Shown: positions 30,934 through 35,757 of the stretch, piece after piece
Position numbering within the stretch: position 1 is the first letter of the stretch
Layout of the letters: each line of letters begins with the position of its first letter
NCBI GenBank assembly: GCA_001897745.1
Contig: MKUH01000045.1
Span: forward strand, 1-35,757
Source: Candidatus Accumulibacter sp. 66-26
GTDB taxonomy: Bacteria; Pseudomonadota; Gammaproteobacteria; Burkholderiales; Rhodocyclaceae
Direction: 5' to 3'
Length of the DNA: 35,757 nt
Notes under the pieces: model-generated
Seen by the model: the letters and a program-made list of their open reading frames with translations, nothing else
Databases searched by the model: none
What the model was told of the DNA's origin: nothing
Made by a program: the position numbers and the translations under genes

Positions 30934-33281
30934 AGATTCTGAAAGTAATCCACGGCTATCCGATGCGCTACAACGCGGGTTCTGAGGTCTATAGCCAGAC
31001 GCTCTGTCAGGGCCTGGCCGCACGGCACGAAGTCCATGTCTTTACGCGCGAGGAGGACCCCTTTGCACCAGACTACTGCCTCCGCAAAGAGAAGGATCCG
31101 GATGATGCACGGATCACCCTGCATCTGGTAAATAACCCAAGGCTGAAGGATCGATACCGAGCAGAAGGGATTGATCAGCGATTTGCCGAAGTGCTGGACG
31201 AGGTTCTGCCTGATGTCGTGCATGTCGGGCATCTCAATCATCTTTCGACCTCTCTACTCAAGGAGGCCGCCCAGCGTGGGATTCCGATCGTCTACACGCT
31301 TCATGATTACTGGGTCATGTGTCCGCGGGGCCAGTTCATGCAGACACTCCCGGAGGATCCGATCAATCTGTGGGCGGCCTGCGATGGCCAGGATGACCGG
31401 AAGTGTGCCGAGCGCTGCTATGCGCGCTACGTCAGTGGTGCGCCCGATGAATACGAGTCGGATGTCGCGTATTGGCAAGGCTGGGTCAATCGCCGCATGG
31501 CGCACATGCGTGAGATGGCCGAGCTGGTTGATCTTTTCATTGCTCCAGCGCGCTACCTTCAGGATCGCTATCGCAATGATTTCGGATTGCCACAACGCAA
31601 GCTTATCTATCTTGATTATGGCTTCGACAGAACGCGCTCTTCCGGACGCAACAGGGCTCAGGAGTCCGATTTTACGTTTGGGTACATTGGTACTCACATC
31701 CCGGCAAAGGGGATTCATGACCTGATTCGCGCTTTCGGACTCGTCACAGGAAAGGCGAGACTCAGGATCTGGGGGCGTCCTCGTGGCCAGGAAACAGCAG
31801 CCTTGAAAGACATCGCCGCGAGCCTTCCTGCAGAGATAGCGGGCCGGATTGAATGGATGCCTGAGTACAAAAATCAGGACATCGTTCGCGATGTATTTGA
31901 TCGCGTCGATGCCATTGTTGTCCCATCAGTATGGGTGGAAAACTCACCGCTCGTCATTCATGAAGCGCAACAGGCTCGGGTGCCTGTCATTACCGCCAAT
32001 ACGGGCGGGATGGCGGAGTATGTCCATCACGAGGTCAACGGGCTCCTGTTCGAGCATCGCTCACACGTGGCACTAGCGGAGCAGATGCAGTGCTTTGTCG
32101 ATGCCCCCGCGCTTGCCGCCAAGCTTGGTAGTCGTGGATATGCGTTCAGCCAGAGTGGCGACATTCCGGACATCGACACCCATGTTCAGGAAATCGAAGC
32201 CCTGTACCAGCGCGTCCTCCATCGGCGGGATAGAACACAGCTGGAACATGCTGACGCGCCTTGGCGCATCACGTTTGATACGAACCCAGACACCTGCAAC
32301 CTCAAGTGCGTGATGTGCGAAGAGCATTCTCCGCACAGTGATTTGCAGCCACTGCGCAAGCTGAATGGGCGTCGCCATCGCCGTATGCCGTTCGAGATGC
32401 TGAAACGCATTGTTGAAGAGACTGCTGGGAGAGGGCTGCGAGAGCTCATTCCGTCAACGATGGGCGAGCCGTTGCTCTATGAGCACTTTGAAGACATTTT
32501 GGCGTTGTGTGCGAAGCATCAGGTCAAATTGAATCTGACTACCAACGGGACCTTCCCTAAACATGGGGCTCGGGATTGGGCCGAGCGCATCGTGCCGGTC
32601 AGTTCCGATGTAAAGATCTCCTGGAACGGAGCCTGCAAGACAACGTACGAATCCATCATGTCGGGGTCGAATTGGGATGAAGCGCTGCAAAACTTGCGGG
32701 AGTTCATCGCCGTTCGCGATGCGCATGCAGCAAGTGGCGGGAACCGCTGCCGAGTCACGCTCCAACTGACCTTCCTTGAGTCCAATGTAGAAGAGCTGGC
32801 AGATGTCGTTCGCCTTGGCATTGAACTCGGCGTAGACCGGATAAAGGGCCATCATCTCTGGCCCCACTTCCCTGAGATCGAACCGCTTTCGATGCGACGC
32901 AGTGCCGACGCAATCAAGCGCTGGAACGCGGCGGTTGAGACGGCCCATAAGTTCGCCCTGGAGGCACCCCTTGCTAACGGGAAGGCAATCTTGTTGGAAA
33001 ACATTTTTCCACTTGACGAAAACTCCCCTCGAGAACTCGCGCCTGATGGCCTCTGCCCCTTCCTGGGGCAAGAGGCGTGGGTAAGCGCCCAAGGACGTTT
33101 TAATCCGTGTTGTGCACCCGATGCGCAGCGGCGAACTTTGGGGGAATTCGGTGACCTGAGTGATACGTCGCTGCTCGAAATCTGGCGTGGCGGCTCCTAC
33201 CGTTCTCTGGTCGCCAGTTACAGAAATCGCTCTCTATGTACCTCCTGTAACATGAGACAGCCAGTGAGAGATGTTCAATGA
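30930..33281 (+). CDS. Glycosyltransferase (GT4) fused to radical SAM/SPASM enzyme
   Basis: In the 783-residue product, residues 1-430 form a GT-B fold GT4 glycosyltransferase: N-terminal KVIHGYPMRYNAGSEVY, LHDYWVMCPRG, GYIGTHIPAKG and the donor-binding E337-x7-E345 motif (ENSPLVIHE). Residues 445-783 form a radical SAM domain with C456-x3-C460-x2-C463 (CNLKCVMC), followed by a SPASM-like C-terminus (GLCPFLGQEAW, FNPCCAPD, C770-x2-C773) likely to hold an auxiliary iron-sulphur cluster. The fusion joins sugar transfer and radical chemistry on, presumably, one substrate. SPASM proteins often modify peptides or sugars. It overlaps both neighbours by ATGA. The domains are clear; substrate unknown. 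Confidence 0.9.
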   Translation: MKILKVIHGYPMRYNAGSEVYSQTLCQGLAARHEVHVFTREEDPFAPDYCLRKEKDPDDARITLHLVNNPRLKDRYRAEGIDQRFAEVLDEVLPDVVHVGHLNHLSTSLLKEAAQRGIPIVYTLHDYWVMCPRGQFMQTLPEDPINLWAACDGQDDRKCAERCYARYVSGAPDEYESDVAYWQGWVNRRMAHMREMAELVDLFIAPARYLQDRYRNDFGLPQRKLIYLDYGFDRTRSSGRNRAQESDFTFGYIGTHIPAKGIHDLIRAFGLVTGKARLRIWGRPRGQETAALKDIAASLPAEIAGRIEWMPEYKNQDIVRDVFDRVDAIVVPSVWVENSPLVIHEAQQARVPVITANTGGMAEYVHHEVNGLLFEHRSHVALAEQMQCFVDAPALAAKLGSRGYAFSQSGDIPDIDTHVQEIEALYQRVLHRRDRTQLEHADAPWRITFDTNPDTCNLKCVMCEEHSPHSDLQPLRKLNGRRHRRMPFEMLKRIVEETAGRGLRELIPSTMGEPLLYEHFEDILALCAKHQVKLNLTTNGTFPKHGARDWAERIVPVSSDVKISWNGACKTTYESIMSGSNWDEALQNLREFIAVRDAHAASGGNRCRVTLQLTFLESNVEELADVVRLGIELGVDRIKGHHLWPHFPEIEPLSMRRSADAIKRWNAAVETAHKFALEAPLANGKAILLENIFPLDENSPRELAPDGLCPFLGQEAWVSAQGRFNPCCAPDAQRRTLGEFGDLSDTSLLEIWRGGSYRSLVASYRNRSLCTSCNMRQPVRDVQ

Positions 33282-34945
33282 CATGGCATCAGCTGAACGT
33301 ATCAGCCTCTGGGACCCACCATGAAAAAGCTGGCCAAGCGGTCTATTCCGAGAGATTTGAGGAAGTACTCAAGTTCCACCCTCCAGGCCTGGCACCGGTA
33401 AGGCGAGGTGAGGATGCGTGGCATATCGGCCCGGATGGTCAGGCTGCCTATGTACGGCGATTCCTCCGTACATTTGGCTTCTATGAAGGGTTCGCTGCAG
33501 TGCAGTCCCTCGATGGCTGGCACCACATTCGGCCAGATGGGAGTGACGTTTATTCCGATCGGTATAGCTGGTGCGGAAACTTTCAGAGTGGGCGATGTAC
33601 GGTAAGACTTCCTGACGGACATTATCGACATGTGCTCGCGGATGGGTCCCCTAACTCTCCGATGGTTTGGCGTTATGCCGGCGACTACAAGGATGGGTTT
33701 TGTGTCGTCCAGAACGATGCCGGCCTCTCTACTCACCTAGGTATGACTGGAGAACTGCTTCACGGTAACTGGTTCCTGGATCTGGATATCTTTCACAAGG
33801 GATTCGCACGGGCTCGTGATGAAGATGGCTGGATGCACGTCGATCTGCGGGGGCGGCCGATCTATGCCCGGCGTTTTGCCGCTGTCGAACCGTTCTATAA
33901 CGGCCAAGCAAGGGTGGAGCGATCCGACAGCGGACTTGAAGTCATTGATGAGCAAGGGCAGAAGTTGATTGAGCTTCGCTCAGCCAGGCAGTCTGAATTT
34001 GCTGCGCTCTCGGCGGATATGGTCGGTTTCTGGCGAACCCAAGCTATTGCTGCAGCGGTCCGTGTCGGGGTCATCGAAGCTTTGCCTTGCACATCCAGTG
34101 CTCTCGCCGCGATGCGCGGACTAAAGGTTGATGGTGCGCAGCGGCTACTTCGAGGATTGGGAGAGCTGAAAATTGTTGAGTGCGATGCGGGAATATGGCG
34201 GCTGAGCGATCGCGGCGAGTTCTTGCGCGCCAACCATCCACTGACCTTGGCTGATGCGGCCCTTGAATACGCCGGTGCTCTTGGCGAACTGTGGTCATGC
34301 TTGCCCGAAGCACTAAGGCAGGGAGGCGATTGGCGAGCGCCTGATATCTTTGGTGATGTTGCAAGAGATTCGGTACGTTTGCATGGCCATCACCGTATGC
34401 TTCGCAGCTATGCCCGTCACGACTATGCGTTGATGCCTGGTGCGCTTGGCTTGCATGGTGATGAAATTGTCGTCGATGCGGGGGGCGGATTCGGGACGCT
34501 CGCGAAGAACATCCTGAATGTTTACCCCGGTGTTCGCGTGACGGTGCTCGACAAGCCCGAGGTCGTTGAGCAGGCCCGTAAGGATCTGAACTCTCCGGGC
34601 CTGCATTGGATGTCCGGCGACATCTTTGAGCCTTGGGGTGTCCGTGCTGATGTGGTGACTTTGGCCAGGGTGCTGCATGACTGGGACGACGAAGACGCAT
34701 TGCGAATCCTCACGCAAGCTCGCGCAGCGCTTTCCAAAGGGGGGCGACTTTTCATCATTGAGATGTTGCTGTCTGAGCAGGGCGTCGCTGGCGCCCTGTG
34801 CGACCTGCACTTGCTGATGGCTACCGGGGGAAGGGAGAGATCCCAAGATGACTTCAAGAAGCTACTGGCACATGCTGGGTTTCGCCTTGTCGAAGTTCGC
34901 CGATTGGCTGCGCTCCCCGCTGTATTGCTGGCGGAGGCTATATGA
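33278..34945 (+). CDS. WG-repeat domain fused to O-methyltransferase
   Basis: Residues 1-235 of the 555-residue product are degenerate WG-type repeats (for example EGFAAVQSLDGWHHIRPDG, KGFARARDEDGWMHVD), a beta-rich binding module. Residues 240-555 form a family-2 O-methyltransferase: dimerisation winged helix (250-320), AdoMet motif DAGGGFG (400-406), VLDKPEVVEQA, and HDWDDEDAL, which includes the usual catalytic His. It should transfer a methyl group from AdoMet to a hydroxyl, perhaps on the sugar or residue made by the upstream enzymes. ATGA overlaps join it to both neighbours. The WG fusion is unusual for small-molecule methyltransferases and hints at a peptide or protein substrate. Confidence 0.88.
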   Translation: MTWHQLNVSASGTHHEKAGQAVYSERFEEVLKFHPPGLAPVRRGEDAWHIGPDGQAAYVRRFLRTFGFYEGFAAVQSLDGWHHIRPDGSDVYSDRYSWCGNFQSGRCTVRLPDGHYRHVLADGSPNSPMVWRYAGDYKDGFCVVQNDAGLSTHLGMTGELLHGNWFLDLDIFHKGFARARDEDGWMHVDLRGRPIYARRFAAVEPFYNGQARVERSDSGLEVIDEQGQKLIELRSARQSEFAALSADMVGFWRTQAIAAAVRVGVIEALPCTSSALAAMRGLKVDGAQRLLRGLGELKIVECDAGIWRLSDRGEFLRANHPLTLADAALEYAGALGELWSCLPEALRQGGDWRAPDIFGDVARDSVRLHGHHRMLRSYARHDYALMPGALGLHGDEIVVDAGGGFGTLAKNILNVYPGVRVTVLDKPEVVEQARKDLNSPGLHWMSGDIFEPWGVRADVVTLARVLHDWDDEDALRILTQARAALSKGGRLFIIEMLLSEQGVAGALCDLHLLMATGGRERSQDDFKKLLAHAGFRLVEVRRLAALPAVLLAEAI

Positions 34946-35649
34946 ACGACGAGATCGAATGGGTTGTCCCGCCATCGCTGGTACGTAACCTTGAAAAAGT
35001 GCCGACCGATCGCCCCGTTGTTTTGCTGTTGCGGCACTCCGTTCGTGGGCCGCTACCACTTGGTGATGCTGGCAACCATGTACCGATTACGGAGGCGGGT
35101 TGGGGTATCGCTCGTGAATTGGGCCGGACCTTAGGGGGCCGGCTTAAATCACTGCACAGCAGTCCGGTGCCGCGCTGCCTTCAAACTGCTCAAGCCTTGA
35201 AGGAGGGGGCCAATGTCTGTACAGATATCACAGAGAACAGGTTGCTTGGGGATCCTGGCGTCTACGTACTAGATGGTAGGGCTGCCTGGAACAACTGGGA
35301 AACTCTTGGACACGAGGAGGTGATGCGACATCTCGTTTCGGAGAGTGATGCATTGCCAGGCATGGCTCGGCCAGATGAAGCTGCTCGATTTCTGGCTTAT
35401 CGCATGCTCACTTTGGCCGGCGATACTCCGGGTCTTCATGTCTTTGTCACACACGACAGTCTGATAACGCCTACAGTTGCGAGGCTGCAAGGCGTGCATC
35501 ACTGCCGTTCTGACTGGCCATGGTATCTTGAGGGAGCGCTGTTCTGGTGGGGAGCAGAAGGCGTGCATATTGCCTACCGGGAACGTGAAAGCATCAATAA
35601 GAGGTGCAGGTTGCGCGATTTGAATGAGCGCGACGAACTATCGTGGTAG
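34942..35649 (+). CDS. Histidine phosphatase family protein
   Basis: The 235-residue product has the histidine phosphatase signature LRHSVRG (R31, H32 phospho-acceptor), a second Arg in SSPVPRCLQTA (R78) and the distal H171 in FVTHDS. It would remove a phosphate through a phosphohistidine intermediate. A 4-base overlap with the methyltransferase places it last in the operon. In a modification pathway it may dephosphorylate a sugar phosphate or a finished product. The N-terminal 20 residues are an extension before the core strand. No terminator is visible before the IS at 35694. Confidence 0.85.
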   Translation: MNDEIEWVVPPSLVRNLEKVPTDRPVVLLLRHSVRGPLPLGDAGNHVPITEAGWGIARELGRTLGGRLKSLHSSPVPRCLQTAQALKEGANVCTDITENRLLGDPGVYVLDGRAAWNNWETLGHEEVMRHLVSESDALPGMARPDEAARFLAYRMLTLAGDTPGLHVFVTHDSLITPTVARLQGVHHCRSDWPWYLEGALFWWGAEGVHIAYRERESINKRCRLRDLNERDELSW

Positions 35650-35716
35650 AGGGAGGTGAAACGTGCGGTTTTCCCGAATGTCAAGTTGCCTAGTGAATCG
35701 CCCCGGTAATTGAGGA

Positions 35717-35743
35717 GGCTCCATTTCTTGAGAGAATGGAGCC
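35717..35743 (+). promoter_or_regulatory. Hairpin covering the Shine-Dalgarno of the IS transposase gene
   Basis: GGCTCCATT and AATGGAGCC form a perfect 9-bp stem around a 9-base loop. The GGAG ribosome-binding sequence (35738-35741) is inside the 3' arm, and the stem ends directly at the ATG. Transcripts entering from outside the IS would fold this hairpin and block translation. Confidence 0.6.
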
Positions 35744-35757
35744 ATGAGCAAGACGAA
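35744..35757 (+). CDS. Start of IS3-like transposase orfA (partial)
   Basis: ATG followed by codons for Ser-Lys-Thr (MSKT) runs off the window. IS3-family orfA products often start MSKx and carry a helix-turn-helix; only four codons can be read here. The call depends on the terminal repeat just upstream. Confidence 0.45.

Larger units (their letters stand above)
35694..35757 (+). mobile_element. Left end of an IS3-like element, truncated by window edge
   Basis: The element starts TGAATCGCCCCGG, then 8 variable bases, then GAGGCTCC, the same pattern as the terminus at 44-16 on the minus strand. A transposase start codon follows at 35744. It begins 44 bases after the phosphatase stop. Confidence 0.6.

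Overview
The window looks like an accessory region of a moderately GC-rich proteobacterium, either a genomic island or an integrated or ancestral plasmid segment. No ribosomal, tRNA or core metabolic genes are visible. It carries three defence-type gene blocks, plasmid partition debris, several insertion sequences, a tyrosine recombinase and a small modification operon. The species cannot be fixed from the sequence; gene style and IS families would suit a beta- or gammaproteobacterium.

Layout. Bases 1-44 are the end of an IS3-like element. On the minus strand, 12185 to 47, lies a five-gene operon: WYL-type regulator, DUF499 ATPase, a 191-residue protein of unknown function, a DUF1156 adenine methylase, and a PLD-nuclease/SNF2-helicase fusion. 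This is a helicase-methylase-ATPase defence arrangement (I recall the name Hma). A good sigma70-type promoter drives the regulator. A second candidate promoter with a palindrome in its spacer sits before the ATPase gene. Diverging from the regulator, on the plus strand (12334-17835), are four genes: a protein with a degenerate Nudix box, an RtcB RNA ligase, a small MESH1-like HD hydrolase, and a 574-residue protein I do not recognise. They are followed by a four-gene Wadjet/MksBEFG-like condensin operon (17921-23398), jetA, jetB, jetC and jetD.

From 23347 to 27176 the minus strand holds plasmid-type debris: an AlpA-like HTH gene, an IS66-family 3' remnant, a small membrane protein gene cut by an intact IS1380-family element with 5-bp target duplications, a ParR/StbB-like gene, a truncated ParM-like actin gene, and four 29-bp repeats spaced 72-73 bp that look like a parC centromere. 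About 1 kb of hairpin-rich non-coding DNA separates these from a tyrosine recombinase (28183-29397).

The last block (29756-35649) is a 62-residue small protein followed by four genes joined by ATGA overlaps: an SDR epimerase, a glycosyltransferase fused to a radical SAM/SPASM enzyme, a WG-repeat protein fused to an O-methyltransferase, and a histidine phosphatase. Together they look like an unassigned peptide or glycoconjugate modification pathway. A second IS3-like end, whose transposase gene starts at 35744, closes the window. Both IS ends share the same terminal signature, so the whole 35.6-kb segment may lie between two copies of one IS.

The strongest candidates for something undescribed are the degenerate-Nudix/RtcB/HD/unknown operon next to the methylase defence system, and the glycosyltransferase-radical SAM / WG-methyltransferase operon.
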